A DNA stretch of 64,000 nt from Bacillota bacterium (GCA_023405135.1 JAEXYZ010000046.1:1-64000), one strand, 5' to 3'. Counted from the stretch's first letter, positions 45,227 to 54,471 are shown. The notes: generated by a model from the sequence alone, not told the origin. Numbers and translations: made by a program.

Positions 45227-46902
45227 TGTTGTTCAATCATTTCTCGAACTTTAATAGATGCTACCCGACCAGAAGTTACAGCAATTTCCGTTTTTAAACG
45301 GTATGATAAGTCTCTAACGCTTTCTTTTTTAATTTCTTCATAGGCAGAATTAATTGCCTCAATCATTAATTGGCTATCATTTTCTGACGGCTCATTTGCA
45401 TTTATTCCGTCGATTAAGTTATAAAGAGCACCGAGCTTTTTAAATGACTGAATATCATATGCCATTGAAGGCACGTCTTTTGCAGCAAGGTCTAACTCTT
45501 CAACTGTTCGTTGCGTAATGCGTGCAGCAGATTTTTTTGACATTACATGCACATTTACTCCTTCATCATTTAGTGCAATTAAACGATTTGCCTGCATTCC
45601 ATGAGATAGGAAGGCACCAGATATTGCATTTCCAACTAAAGCTGCTACGATTGGATGTCCAGCTAATCTTGCTGAAGCATACGCATCCACTGCTGCTGAA
45701 CATGATAAATAAATTCCAAATAACTCTTCATGATAACCAAAAGCCTGACTCGGCACATCCACTACAGGTATAATCAAACGCTTGTCATCCAATTCTGCAT
45801 CTTCTTCTATTGCTTGTCGTACATATTTTGCAATCGCCCATCCTTCTAACAATCCAACTTCACCATTACGTGCACGATAAAATTTGCTTTCTGGATTTGG
45901 TACAACTGCAATAACACGTGCTTTAACCCCATTTATTTCAATATCCGCTACTAATACGGAAGGTATTTCACTAATGGAATGCTTACCTGCTGTTAACAGA
46001 TTGAACCATTTTCTTCCTCTACTATTAACTAACTCCGTAGACTTTAAAACAGTAGTGTTTTCTATTAAACCAAACTCTTTAAAAATATTTTTTGCTTGTT
46101 GTGGGGAAATTTTTTCTTCAAAATTAAGTGATTTTAATAAACTTAAAAACTGATCTATTTTTTTAGTACGGTGTTTTAATTCGACTTCACCATTCCAAAT
46201 AGACATAATCGCCTCTTTATAATTAGGGACGTCATCCTCAATTACAACGTCTGCAAGACCCATTTCTTTACGAGTTGCCCCACCAATCATTTGCCAAATC
46301 AACTGTTTGTTTCTTGAGTCAAGCTCACGTATACCTGCCTCTTGTTCAACTACTTCTGGACCATTCATTCCTAAACGACCTTCACGTGTCATAATTAAGG
46401 CACTACATAATCCCGCTGTCAAAGACATACCGCCAAAAGATCCAATTTTCCCTGGGATAATACCGACAACAGGTACATATTCGCGTAGCTCAACAATCGC
46501 AGAACTTACTTCTGCAATCGATAGCAGTCCATAATTTGCTTCTTGAAGGCGTACCCCACCTGTATCATAAATAATGACTGGATAAATAATATTGCCATTT
46601 TTACATTCCTTCAGTACTTTTTCTAACGTTCCTGCTAACTTCGCACCAGAAACTTCTCCTATACCACCACCTTGGAAATTTCCCTCAATAGAGATGACTA
46701 CTGTTGGTTTTCCATTTAAAGTACCTTTGGCAATAATCATTCCGTCATCATATTGTGGAACGATATTTTGAGCAGCAAGATGCGGTGATTCAAGTCGATC
46801 AAAAGGTCCTAAAATTTCAAATGCGCTTCCTTTATCCAATAATTGAAACGCTCTTTCTCGTGCTAGGATTTCTACTAAACTCTCAGTTATCATTTGAGTC
46901 AT
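45217..46902 (-). CDS. mdcD: Malonate decarboxylase beta-gamma fusion (MdcD-MdcE)
   Basis: 561-aa cytoplasmic carboxyltransferase-type protein. Residues about 1-270 are the beta subunit MdcD (FQGGGIGEVSGAKLAG, IIYDTGGVRLQEANYGLL, GRLGMNGPEVVEQEAG) and about 290-561 the gamma subunit MdcE (AVVPNPESKFYRARNGEVGL, DVPSQAFGYHEELFGIYLS, GNAISGAFLSHGMQANRLIA). In Klebsiella and Pseudomonas these are separate chains; here they form one frame joined by a linker around 265-290. Together they decarboxylate malonyl-S-ACP to acetyl-S-ACP. GGAGGTGAG lies before the ATG; overlaps mdcC by 20 nt. Confidence 0.9.
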   Translation of the reverse strand: MTQMITESLVEILARERAFQLLDKGSAFEILGPFDRLESPHLAAQNIVPQYDDGMIIAKGTLNGKPTVVISIEGNFQGGGIGEVSGAKLAGTLEKVLKECKNGNIIYPVIIYDTGGVRLQEANYGLLSIAEVSSAIVELREYVPVVGIIPGKIGSFGGMSLTAGLCSALIMTREGRLGMNGPEVVEQEAGIRELDSRNKQLIWQMIGGATRKEMGLADVVIEDDVPNYKEAIMSIWNGEVELKHRTKKIDQFLSLLKSLNFEEKISPQQAKNIFKEFGLIENTTVLKSTELVNSRGRKWFNLLTAGKHSISEIPSVLVADIEINGVKARVIAVVPNPESKFYRARNGEVGLLEGWAIAKYVRQAIEEDAELDDKRLIIPVVDVPSQAFGYHEELFGIYLSCSAAVDAYASARLAGHPIVAALVGNAISGAFLSHGMQANRLIALNDEGVNVHVMSKKSAARITQRTVEELDLAAKDVPSMAYDIQSFKKLGALYNLIDGINANEPSENDSQLMIEAINSAYEEIKKESVRDLSYRLKTEIAVTSGRVASIKVREMIEQQWK

Positions 46903-47191
46903 TTACACTCACCTCCACCGCTTGTGCTAATCTTATTGAGACAACGCCTGGTGTTGCGCCAAAATCATTTATTGTAATAAGAGCAGAAATATCATGTTGA
47001 CTAACAAATCGTTCAATTACTTTTTTCCATGTATCTTGGAACCCTGTTATTCCTGTACGAATCTCAACAATTGTTTCATTATTATTTGTCGGTTCTACCA
47101 ATACTTCTAAATCTCCAGAACCAACGACGCCTACATGTGAAGGTCTATCTATTGTTTTTGATGCCGGAAATGAATATACTAATTTTTCCAT
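46883..47191 (-). CDS. mdcC: Malonate decarboxylase acyl carrier protein (delta subunit)
   Basis: 102-aa ACP. The prosthetic-group serine is expected at S25 in HVGVVGSGDLEVLVE; ITINDFGATPGVVSIRLAQA is the conserved C-terminal block. It carries the dephospho-CoA-type arm on which malonate is bound and decarboxylated. Located between mdcB and mdcDE as in other mdc operons, with 18 nt to mdcB. Confidence 0.9.
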   Translation of the reverse strand: MEKLVYSFPASKTIDRPSHVGVVGSGDLEVLVEPTNNNETIVEIRTGITGFQDTWKKVIERFVSQHDISALITINDFGATPGVVSIRLAQAVEVSVNDSNDN

Positions 47192-47209
47192 TCAAACTAC
47201 TCCCCTTTG

Positions 47210-48055
47210 TCAATTAATTGATGCGTAAGCCTCTTCCTTTAAAGAAGTTAACTGACGAACTTTATATAAATAGATTGTTGCAGCAAGTAAATCTGCACTT
47301 CCCCCCGGTGATAAGTTTCGCTCAATAAATTTTTCATTCATTTTATCAAGCTCGTTTAATTGACCAGTTTTTAATACTTTTAATGCATATTTTTTCGCAT
47401 AATTTAAACCTTCTAGCCCACCTCTATGCAATAAACAGGTGTCATCTAAATTTGCCATTAAAGCTAAAAACGAATGGAATTTAGCAGTTTCATAGTTATA
47501 TTTCTTTAAAGATGCTTTAAAAACTGGCAAACTATATTTTCGAATATGAGGAAATGCATGCTGAGCCTCAGCCTTCGCTCCATGAATACCGTATTTCTTA
47601 ATAGCTTTTATTCCATTTGTTATTTGAGTTGGTATAAAGCGATCTTCATATCGAGCAATCTCTCCTGCAGTAAAGCATAACGTAGACTCATCAGACTGCC
47701 CATTGTGGATGGATGCTGCTGCAGTTATTAGCCCAAGTGACCAAATCGCTCCTTTATGTGTATTAACACCTTTTGTCACTCGAAACATTTCTGCTTCTCC
47801 CTCACGACCAATCTCACCAATTTTTTCTCGTAAATATTGGGACGGCTTTTTACCATAAGCAATCATTGCCATATTGTAGAAAGTATTGTGCAAACTTTTA
47901 GCTGAATTCAACATCAATGAAAAAGTTAGATCTTCATGTGAGCCTTGATTATTCATGTCAACAAGACCAGGCTTTGGAGTAAGCGAGACTTCTTCAATCA
48001 ATGATGCAACTGCTAAATCAGCTAACTTTATAGCTAAAACATGCGGATCTTGCAT
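47210..48055 (-). CDS. mdcB: Triphosphoribosyl-dephospho-CoA synthase
   Basis: 281-aa CitG/MdcB-family enzyme making 2'-(5''-triphosphoribosyl)-3'-dephospho-CoA from ATP and dephospho-CoA. EVSLTPKPGLVDMNNQGSHEDL, GVNTHKGAIWSLG and NLSPGGSADLLAATIYL are the family blocks. The ATG at 48055 is preceded by AAAGGGGTG at proper spacing; the GTG at 48064 is within that site. 21 nt separate it from mdcA. Confidence 0.92.
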   Translation of the reverse strand: MQDPHVLAIKLADLAVASLIEEVSLTPKPGLVDMNNQGSHEDLTFSLMLNSAKSLHNTFYNMAMIAYGKKPSQYLREKIGEIGREGEAEMFRVTKGVNTHKGAIWSLGLITAAASIHNGQSDESTLCFTAGEIARYEDRFIPTQITNGIKAIKKYGIHGAKAEAQHAFPHIRKYSLPVFKASLKKYNYETAKFHSFLALMANLDDTCLLHRGGLEGLNYAKKYALKVLKTGQLNELDKMNEKFIERNLSPGGSADLLAATIYLYKVRQLTSLKEEAYASIN

Positions 48056-48076
48056 ACCCCTCACCCCTTTTATTTA

Positions 48077-49735
48077 TTACCAGCTTCTAAATTTAACAGG
48101 TGGGGTATATAAACCACCTGACCATTGAACAAGTTCATCAATATTTTTCGCAGCGAGTAAAGAACGTTTGGCGTCTGCACGTCTAATACCTAAATCTTCT
48201 GGTTGAGCAATTAATCCTTGTTGGCGTAATCGTTCAGCTGTTTTAGGATTATGCTCCATACCGATTGGTGTAACACCTGCAATAGACGCAATCATTTCTC
48301 GTCTTTCAGAAATACTATCGGATTTATAAAGGTAGGCGATCCCTTCTTCCGTTACAACATGAGTTACATCCTCGCCATAAATCATAACTGGGGCTACTGC
48401 TAATTTAGCCTGATCTTTAACACTAATGGCATCTAAAGATTCAACAAAAACAGGCTTGTTAGCTTCTTGGAATGTTTCCGCAACTTGAACGACTAATTTT
48501 TTACCACGGGCTAGCGGATCATCAGAAGTCATCATGTTATACCAAGCCTCTGTCGAATGGCGGCGTCCCCCTGGATTGTGGCCCATATTCGGTGCTCCAC
48601 CATACCCCGCAACACGCCCTTTTGTTACAGTAGATGAATTTCCTAATGCATCCATTTGCAAAGTGGAACCGATAAATAAATCAACAGCATATTGACCAGC
48701 TAATTGTGCTAGCGTTCGATTTGAACGAAGGCTTCCATCTTTACCAGTAAAGAAAATATCCCTTCTTGCTGCTACATACTGTTCCATCCCCAGCTCTCCA
48801 CCGAAGCAATGTACACTCTCAACCCAACCAGATTCAATAGCAGGAATTAATGTTGGGTGAGGGTTTAAAACCCAGTTCGTACATATCTTCCCTTTCAATC
48901 CAAGAGACTCAGCATAAGTAGGAAGTAGTAACTCAATCGCAGCTGTATTGAAACCAATACCATGATTTAATGATTTCACACTATGTTTTTCATAAATACC
49001 GCGAATTACCATCATTGCTTGTAAAATTTGAATATCTGTTATATGTCGAGGGTCTCTAGTAAATAACGGTTCTAGCTCATATGGCTTATCTGCAACGACA
49101 ATAAAATCAACCCATGAACTAGGTATGTCTACTCGAGGCAACTCGTCTACTATTTCATTTACTTGAGCAATGACAATCCCATCTCTAAATGCAGCAGCTT
49201 CTACTAAAGTTGGTGTTTCCTCAGTATTCGGACCTGTATATAGATTGCCGTTTCGATCTGCTTTATCTGCTGCAACAAGAGCAACTGAAGGAATTAAATC
49301 AATGAATAATCTTCCATATAATTCAATATAAGTATGCAAATCACCCAATTCTATTTTTCCATCTTCAATCATGTGAGCAATTCGTAAACTTTGAGGTCCT
49401 GCGTAAGAGAAATCTATTTTTCTAGCAATTCCCTCTTCAAATATATCCAAATGCTCTGGTCTTGAAATACTCGACATAATCATATGCAAATCGTGAACCT
49501 TTTTTGGATTCACTTGAACTAACGCTTGTGATAAAAAAGAGGCCTGTTTTTGGTTATTCCCCTCTAATACAACACGATCACCTGGTTTTATTAAAAGCTC
49601 TAACGCTTCAACGATATGCTCAGTAGGAATAAGGACACCATCAACTAAGTCCTTTACACTTTCAATTCTTTCTTTTTTTGCTTGTAATCTTGTTGTCCAA
49701 GATTTCGTTGCTTTCTCCACATTTGTCAACACCAT
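48077..49735 (-). CDS. mdcA: Malonate decarboxylase alpha subunit
   Basis: 552-aa acetyl-S-ACP:malonate ACP-transferase, which exchanges acetyl for malonyl on MdcC. ALVAADKADRNGNLYTGPNTEE, GIGFNTAAIELLLPTYAES, GKICTNWVLNPHPTLIPAIESGW-type and GGAPNMGHNPGGRRHSTEAW blocks are typical of MdcA. The ATG at 49735 with AGGGGTG upstream is preferred to a longer frame lacking a site. A roughly 220-bp gap with several hairpins separates it from mdcH. Confidence 0.93.
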   Translation of the reverse strand: MVLTNVEKATKSWTTRLQAKKERIESVKDLVDGVLIPTEHIVEALELLIKPGDRVVLEGNNQKQASFLSQALVQVNPKKVHDLHMIMSSISRPEHLDIFEEGIARKIDFSYAGPQSLRIAHMIEDGKIELGDLHTYIELYGRLFIDLIPSVALVAADKADRNGNLYTGPNTEETPTLVEAAAFRDGIVIAQVNEIVDELPRVDIPSSWVDFIVVADKPYELEPLFTRDPRHITDIQILQAMMVIRGIYEKHSVKSLNHGIGFNTAAIELLLPTYAESLGLKGKICTNWVLNPHPTLIPAIESGWVESVHCFGGELGMEQYVAARRDIFFTGKDGSLRSNRTLAQLAGQYAVDLFIGSTLQMDALGNSSTVTKGRVAGYGGAPNMGHNPGGRRHSTEAWYNMMTSDDPLARGKKLVVQVAETFQEANKPVFVESLDAISVKDQAKLAVAPVMIYGEDVTHVVTEEGIAYLYKSDSISERREMIASIAGVTPIGMEHNPKTAERLRQQGLIAQPEDLGIRRADAKRSLLAAKNIDELVQWSGGLYTPPVKFRSW

Positions 49736-49771
49736 TTTATACACCCCTATTTGTTTAGTTTGACATTCTAT

Positions 49772-49900
49772 CAATTACGCCTTGGCGTAATTGCACCTGT
49801 CGCTTCGCTTTCGGTGCAGCTATATGTGTCCGGATTTCGGACCCGTGTTTACACGAGTCAACTCCATTATGAAATCGCATGACTCGCCAGAGGCTTTATC
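49772..49900. repeat. Cluster of small hairpins between mdcH and mdcA (intergenic repeat-like)
   Basis: CAATTACGCC-TT-GGCGTAATTG (49772-49793) is a perfect stem-loop. GCACC..GGTGC (49794-49818), GTCCG..CGGAC (near 49828-49842), CGTG..CACG and GAGTC..GACTC (to about 49885) follow in series. GC content is above the surroundings and there is no open frame. It has the look of a genome-wide palindromic intergenic repeat inserted in the operon; the first stem may attenuate or stabilise the transcript. Confidence 0.65.
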
Positions 49901-49958
49901 TTCATTTTAGTTTAGGTTTGTACACCCATTGAATAGAAGAAAAATCTGTATTCATCTC

Positions 49959-50897
49959 CTACCTATAGAGGTTGGAGTCTTCTCCTGAATGAAGATAAAA
50001 ACAGTCCTCAATACTATTTTTAGAAATGGCAATCGTTCGAACATCTGAAAATGCCTGATTTGCTAGCTTGCTTAAAACATCGCCTGGTGGCATTTCGATA
50101 AATAATCTAGTACCAATTTCATAAAGTAAATTTACTGAATCATGCCATCGAACTGGGTAGCAAATACTATTTGCCAAGTCTTCTTTTACAGCATCCGCCT
50201 GCCTTAATAACCTAGAATTAATATTACTTGATATCGGAATTTTCGGTCTTTTTAAATTGAGCTTATCCAACTCGTTTAGTAATTTCTCACTTACATTTTG
50301 AAATAACGGGCAGTGAGAAGGTGTTGAGACATTTAATAAATGTGCATTTATAGCTCCATGACTTTTCACATAATCAATTACTTTCTCTAACCCCTTTAAA
50401 GAACCAGATAACGTAATTTGAGTAGGTGAATTTCGGTTTGAAACATACACTGGCTCCTCTTTATGAAAGAAATTATTCACAATTTCTGATAGTTGATCTT
50501 CATCTAAACCTAATACAACAGCCATCCCATAGCCTGTATCACAAGTTTGTTCCATCAATTCTCCACGAAGAGTGACCAGTTTGAGCGCTTCCTCGAATGA
50601 TATTACCCCAGAAGCAACAGCTGCCCCAAATGCCCCAACGGAATGACCCGCAACATAACTAGGTACTATCCCATTTTTTTCAAACACTTTATAAGTGCTG
50701 ACAGATGCAATTAGTAAACATTGCTGTACAGCTTTTGTTGTTGAAAGGGATTGTTTACTATGCAATGTATCAATTGGAATTTTTAATATTTCACTGCTTT
50801 CTTCTAGAACATCTTTAACAATCGGATCATTTGGTAAATCATTTAACAACCCTTCATATTGCGGGCCTTGACCCGGGAAGAGAAACGCACTTTTCAT
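49959..50897 (-). CDS. mdcH: Malonyl-CoA:ACP transacylase of malonate decarboxylase
   Basis: 312-aa FabD-like acyltransferase that charges Mdc ACP with malonate at the start of the cycle. AFLFPGQGPQYEGLL opens the protein, the nucleophile is S86 in GHSVGAF, TLRGELMEQ carries the substrate arginine, and the catalytic His is in STPSHCPLF. The last residues are tyrosine/leucine-rich without known function. It lies between the GntR gene (14 nt) and the hairpin cluster before mdcA. Confidence 0.9.
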   Translation of the reverse strand: MKSAFLFPGQGPQYEGLLNDLPNDPIVKDVLEESSEILKIPIDTLHSKQSLSTTKAVQQCLLIASVSTYKVFEKNGIVPSYVAGHSVGAFGAAVASGVISFEEALKLVTLRGELMEQTCDTGYGMAVVLGLDEDQLSEIVNNFFHKEEPVYVSNRNSPTQITLSGSLKGLEKVIDYVKSHGAINAHLLNVSTPSHCPLFQNVSEKLLNELDKLNLKRPKIPISSNINSRLLRQADAVKEDLANSICYPVRWHDSVNLLYEIGTRLFIEMPPGDVLSKLANQAFSDVRTIAISKNSIEDCFYLHSGEDSNLYR

Positions 50898-50911
50898 GAA
50901 ACCCCTCCTCG

Positions 50912-51562
50912 CTAGAACAATGTTTTACGTACATTGAAAATTACATCCTCTGTATGCTTACGTAGTAGAGAAATTAATTCATCTACCTGGTTTTCTTTTA
51001 ATAATTCATATATTTTGTGGTGTTCGCCTTTGGACTTATTAATGGTCTCATCGTTTGAGAAATGGATTCCTTGAATTCGTAACAAAGGAAGGCAAATTTT
51101 ACTATAAACTCCTTCTAAGACCGTGCTTTCACTAAATTTCATAAGGGTAAAATGAAAGGCATAGTTTAAGTGAGTATATTCAATTTGATCTGTGCATTTC
51201 TCCATTTTTTTTAAAATCTTTTTCATTTCTTCTAATAGTTCTTTCTTTTTATGTGGCTCAACAATTCTCTTAGCTGCTAGAAGCTCTAAATTATTACGAA
51301 CATCTAATAAATCCTGAATTTCAGTTAATGTATATCCTTTTATAAAAGCCCCTTTTCTAGGGATTCTTTCGATAAGGCCCTCTGTTGCAAGTAAATATAT
51401 TGCTTCTCTAACTGGGGAGCGACTAGTATTAAACATTTCAGCATAAACACTCTCAACAATTTTGTCTCCTGGTTTCAATTCAGAGTTTAATATTTGCTCC
51501 ATTATTTTTTCTGCAATATTTCTTGAAAGCGCATTATCTAATGGGTAGTTAAAATATTCCAT
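50912..51562 (-). CDS. GntR/FadR-family regulator of the malonate genes
   Basis: 216-aa regulator. The N-terminal winged helix is NIAEKIMEQILNSELKPGD followed by SRSPVREAIYLLATEGLIE, and the C-terminal all-helical FCD domain (about 80-216) has metal/ligand histidines in EYTHLNYAFHFTL and EHHKIYELL. The ATG at 51562 has AGGAAG 7 nt upstream. It is the first gene of the leftward mdc unit and divergent from madLM, and most likely controls both, with malonate or malonyl-CoA as effector. Probably autoregulated through the adjacent operator copies. Confidence 0.88.
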   Translation of the reverse strand: MEYFNYPLDNALSRNIAEKIMEQILNSELKPGDKIVESVYAEMFNTSRSPVREAIYLLATEGLIERIPRKGAFIKGYTLTEIQDLLDVRNNLELLAAKRIVEPHKKKELLEEMKKILKKMEKCTDQIEYTHLNYAFHFTLMKFSESTVLEGVYSKICLPLLRIQGIHFSNDETINKSKGEHHKIYELLKENQVDELISLLRKHTEDVIFNVRKTLF

Positions 51563-51595
51563 AGCATCACTTCCTAAAAATTTGTTCGACCACAT

Positions 51596-51608
51596 TTCGG
51601 TCGACTGT
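51596..51608 (-). promoter_or_regulatory. Probable GntR operator, copy 1
   Basis: Read on the minus strand: ACAGTCGACCGAA, 12 of 13 identical to the copy at 51726-51738. It is 34 bp upstream of the regulator start. The half-site TTCGAC at 51584-51590 may add to it. Confidence 0.65.
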
Positions 51609-51725
51609 GTACATAAATCATAAAACAATTAAAATTAAATTTCAATCGAAAATTCATATTTTTTCTAAGTTATGCATTTTTTTGGTTGATTTATATTTTT
51701 TAATAATTTATGATGAACTCAGAAT

Positions 51726-51738
51726 ACAGTCGACTGAA
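51726..51738 (+). promoter_or_regulatory. Probable GntR operator, copy 2
   Basis: ACAGTCGACTGAA, containing the perfect palindrome CAGTCGACTG, 41 bp upstream of madL. With copy 1 it frames the divergent promoter region of the malonate regulon. Confidence 0.65.
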
Positions 51739-51778
51739 TATTCGTTAAATGAAAAAATAAACAAAGGGGTGTAAGGGT

Positions 51779-52177
51779 ATGGTGATTTATGGTGTTGCTA
51801 TTTTAGCAGGTTGTTTCTTAGTTGGTACGATTGCCGGGGAATTCATTGGGGCTTTAATGGGAGTTGACTCAAATGTAGGCGGCGTAGGAATTGCCATGTT
51901 ACTGTTAATTATTGTAGTCGATAAGCTTGTTAAATCCGGAAAAATTAGCAAACCAGCACTCGACGGCTTAAGTTTCTGGAATCAAATGTATATTCCTGTA
52001 GTAATTGCAATGGCTGCTAGTCAAAACGTGTTAGGTGCATTAACAGGTGGCCCTCTAGCTATTTTATCTGGTATTGCAGTAGTACTTATAAGCTGGGCTT
52101 GTGTTCCCTTACTTAGTGGAAAGCAAAAAGAAGCTGCAATCACCAATACTGTAATAGGTGGTGAAGCAGATGCTTGA
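51779..52177 (+). CDS. madL: Malonate transporter subunit MadL
   Basis: 132-aa membrane protein with about four hydrophobic segments, the small subunit of the MadLM malonate:Na+ symporter. GCFLVGTIAGEFIGALMGVDSNVGG-type glycine-rich TM1 region and SGKISKPALDGLSFWNQMYIP are typical. AGGGGTGTAAGGGT precedes the ATG. It overlaps madM by 8 nt. The divergent mdc operon supplies the degrading enzyme. Confidence 0.92.
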   Translation: MVIYGVAILAGCFLVGTIAGEFIGALMGVDSNVGGVGIAMLLLIIVVDKLVKSGKISKPALDGLSFWNQMYIPVVIAMAASQNVLGALTGGPLAILSGIAVVLISWACVPLLSGKQKEAAITNTVIGGEADA

Positions 52178-52931
52178 TATGATTAAAGGGGTATTTGTAG
52201 ATAATGGATTAATAGTGTCTTTTTTAGTAATTGGTATTACAATGTGGTTTGCCTATTTAATTTCTAATAAATTAACAAAGGGTATGATTCATGGATCTGC
52301 AATTGCCATTGTTCTTGGTCTAGTTTTAGCTTATATCGGTGGCGTTGCAACTAATGGATCTAAAGGACTTTCAGATGTTTGTTTTCTAGCGGGGGTAGGC
52401 TTTCTAGGTGGAAGTATGCTACGAGATTTTGCAATTGTAGCTACTTCTTTTGGAGCAAACTTTGACGAAATTAAAAAAGCTGGTCTTCGCGGAATCATAT
52501 CACTATTTATAGGTGTTCTACTGTCATTTATTGTCGGTGTCATTTTTGCCTTTATGTTTGGTTATACTAATCCAATCGATATGACAACAATTGGTGCTGG
52601 CACAGTTACTTATATTGTCGGACCGGTTACAGGTGCTGCATTAGGTGCAAGTTCAGAAGTCATTGCAATTAGTATTGCAGCTGGTTTAGTTAAATCAGTA
52701 CTAGTAATGATTGGTACACCATTTGTAGCCAAATATATCGGCTTAAATAATCCTGTGACAGCTATGGTTTACGGTGGATTAATGGGCACAACTTCTGGCG
52801 TAACTGGTGGATTAGCTGCGACTGATCCGAAATTAGTTCCTTACGGTGCTGTAACAGCCACTTTCTATACTGGTTTAGGCTGTTTATTAGCCCCAACTAT
52901 TTTATTCCTAATTACAGATATGGTTTTCTAA
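52170..52931 (+). CDS. madM: Malonate transporter subunit MadM
   Basis: 253-aa membrane protein with about seven hydrophobic segments. HGSAIAIVLGLVLAYIGG, GVGFLGGSMLRDFAIVATSFG and MVYGGLMGTTSGVTGGLAATD are family blocks. The ATG at 52170 is chosen with AGGTGGTG upstream and gives the usual length. It functions only with MadL. A strong terminator follows 5 nt after the stop. Confidence 0.92.
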   Translation: MLDMIKGVFVDNGLIVSFLVIGITMWFAYLISNKLTKGMIHGSAIAIVLGLVLAYIGGVATNGSKGLSDVCFLAGVGFLGGSMLRDFAIVATSFGANFDEIKKAGLRGIISLFIGVLLSFIVGVIFAFMFGYTNPIDMTTIGAGTVTYIVGPVTGAALGASSEVIAISIAAGLVKSVLVMIGTPFVAKYIGLNNPVTAMVYGGLMGTTSGVTGGLAATDPKLVPYGAVTATFYTGLGCLLAPTILFLITDMVF

Positions 52932-52935
52932 ATAT

Positions 52936-52978
52936 AATGTAAAAAGACCGTCAAGCTTTTCGACGGTCTTTTTACATT
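52936..52978. terminator. Bidirectional terminator between madM and GDPD gene
   Basis: Perfect 17-bp stem AATGTAAAAAGACCGTC (52936-52952) with its complement (52962-52978); T-runs lie inside the arms in both directions. Confidence 0.93.
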
Positions 52979-53017
52979 ATTTTAATAGTGCTTAAATTAC
53001 TTTAAAACGTTATGACA

Positions 53018-53746
53018 TTATTCACACTCTCTCAAAATAAACTCCATCATCATCTCCGGTTCATCAGTGAAAATTGCATCAATGCCGCTATTTAATAGTA
53101 ATTTTACATACTCTTTTTCATTTACTGTATATACACGAACTAAAGAACCTTTTTGAATAGCATCTAGTACTGGTTGGCGGAATGCTGATGGTAAAGAAAC
53201 GTGTAATGCCTTTGCAGGAATTAACTTCTGGTACTCCGTTAAATTCAATACTACATTTGCAAACAATGACGCATTTTCAACGTTAGGAGCTATCTGAGCT
53301 ATTCGTTGAACTGATTCGTGATCAAAGGATGAGATTATTACTTGATCCAATAATCCGAACTCGTCAACCTTTCGTAAAACGAGTTCTTCTATTTCAGGAT
53401 AGAAGAAAATATCAGACTTTATTTCAATATTAATACGGAAATTAGTATTACTAAAAACAGCTAACACTTCAGATAATGTAGGAACATTCTCTCCAGCAAA
53501 CTCTTCACTAAACCATGATCCATAATCATATTGACGAAGTTGTTCCAATGTCATATCTTTTACAAACCCACTTCCATTTGAAGTGCGATCTATAGACTCA
53601 TCATGTATAACGACAATTTGCCGATCCTTCGTTAAATGAACATCAAATTCTACACCATAAATGGGTAACGCAGCAGCAGCTCGAAAAGCGGCTATCGTAT
53701 TTTCAGGGTATTTTGCTGAGTAACCGCGATGAGCGATAATTTTCAC
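53018..53746 (-). CDS. Glycerophosphodiester phosphodiesterase
   Basis: 242-aa cytoplasmic GDPD. IAHRGYSAKYPENTIAAFRAA gives the catalytic His and Glu pair, VEFDVHLTKDRQIVVIHDESIDRTSNGSG-type sequence the metal Glu/Asp and second His, and INIEIKSD the third block. It hydrolyses glycerophosphodiesters to glycerol 3-phosphate and an alcohol (UgpQ/YhdW group). There is no signal peptide. The GTG start has AGGAGA about 9 nt upstream. Monocistronic. Confidence 0.92.
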   Translation of the reverse strand: MKIIAHRGYSAKYPENTIAAFRAAAALPIYGVEFDVHLTKDRQIVVIHDESIDRTSNGSGFVKDMTLEQLRQYDYGSWFSEEFAGENVPTLSEVLAVFSNTNFRINIEIKSDIFFYPEIEELVLRKVDEFGLLDQVIISSFDHESVQRIAQIAPNVENASLFANVVLNLTEYQKLIPAKALHVSLPSAFRQPVLDAIQKGSLVRVYTVNEKEYVKLLLNSGIDAIFTDEPEMMMEFILRECE

Positions 53747-53898
53747 GTTTCACAATCTCCTTCTCCACTGTAGCTTTTAAGCTAAAACTGTAATAGCTTT
53801 ATATATACAATTAGAATAAAACAAGTATTATCCATTTTTAGGTTTTTTACAAAAACATTAAGATAACTTAACAAACAATAAATAGAAATTGGAAGTTT

Positions 53899-54471
53899 TT
53901 ACTTAAATAATCGATCAAGTTCTCTTTCAATCAAAGCCCGAATTCTTTCTTGATCGATTCTCACTAACTCCATTAAAATGTGTAATGCTAACCCATCTAT
54001 TAAAGCATGCAAATGGACAATCTCCTCTTCTATTATGAGATTTTCCTTTAATAATCCTTGGTCATTTAGTTTATTTATCATTAAGGTAATTCCTTTATGA
54101 ACAGAGTCCTCTTTTAGTTCTTTCTTTCGTAATTTGTATGAAATGTACTCCAACCAAACTTGCATCTCAACTATACGTTCACCTGTTGGAACAAGTTCCA
54201 TTAACATGTTTAATGCAATTTGTTTCGGTGGTAATGGTTGCATTGTATGTTCTATAATTCGTTCTGTTGCTTTCTCTTCGACAAGTTGCATTGCAAACTC
54301 AAGCAGTTCTTCTTGTGTACTAAAATAATGACGAACTGCACCAAGAGATAAATTCGCCTCCTTCGCAATTGAACGTACAGATGCTCCCTCTAACCCTTCC
54401 CTAGCGATGACATTCCAAGTAGCTTTTGCAATTAATGCTTTTCTTTCTTCATGATTTACTATCTTTGGCAT
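53899..54471 (-). CDS. TetR-family transcriptional regulator
   Basis: 190-aa regulator. The N-terminal HTH is GASVRSIAKEANLSLGAVRHYFSTQEELLEFA, a BetI/YxaF-like helix pair, with a helical ligand domain after residue 55. There is no evident Shine-Dalgarno sequence before the ATG at 54471, so a leaderless or weak start is possible. It diverges from a membrane-protein gene, with two palindromic sites between. Confidence 0.88.
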   Translation of the reverse strand: MPKIVNHEERKALIAKATWNVIAREGLEGASVRSIAKEANLSLGAVRHYFSTQEELLEFAMQLVEEKATERIIEHTMQPLPPKQIALNMLMELVPTGERIVEMQVWLEYISYKLRKKELKEDSVHKGITLMINKLNDQGLLKENLIIEEEIVHLHALIDGLALHILMELVRIDQERIRALIERELDRLFK

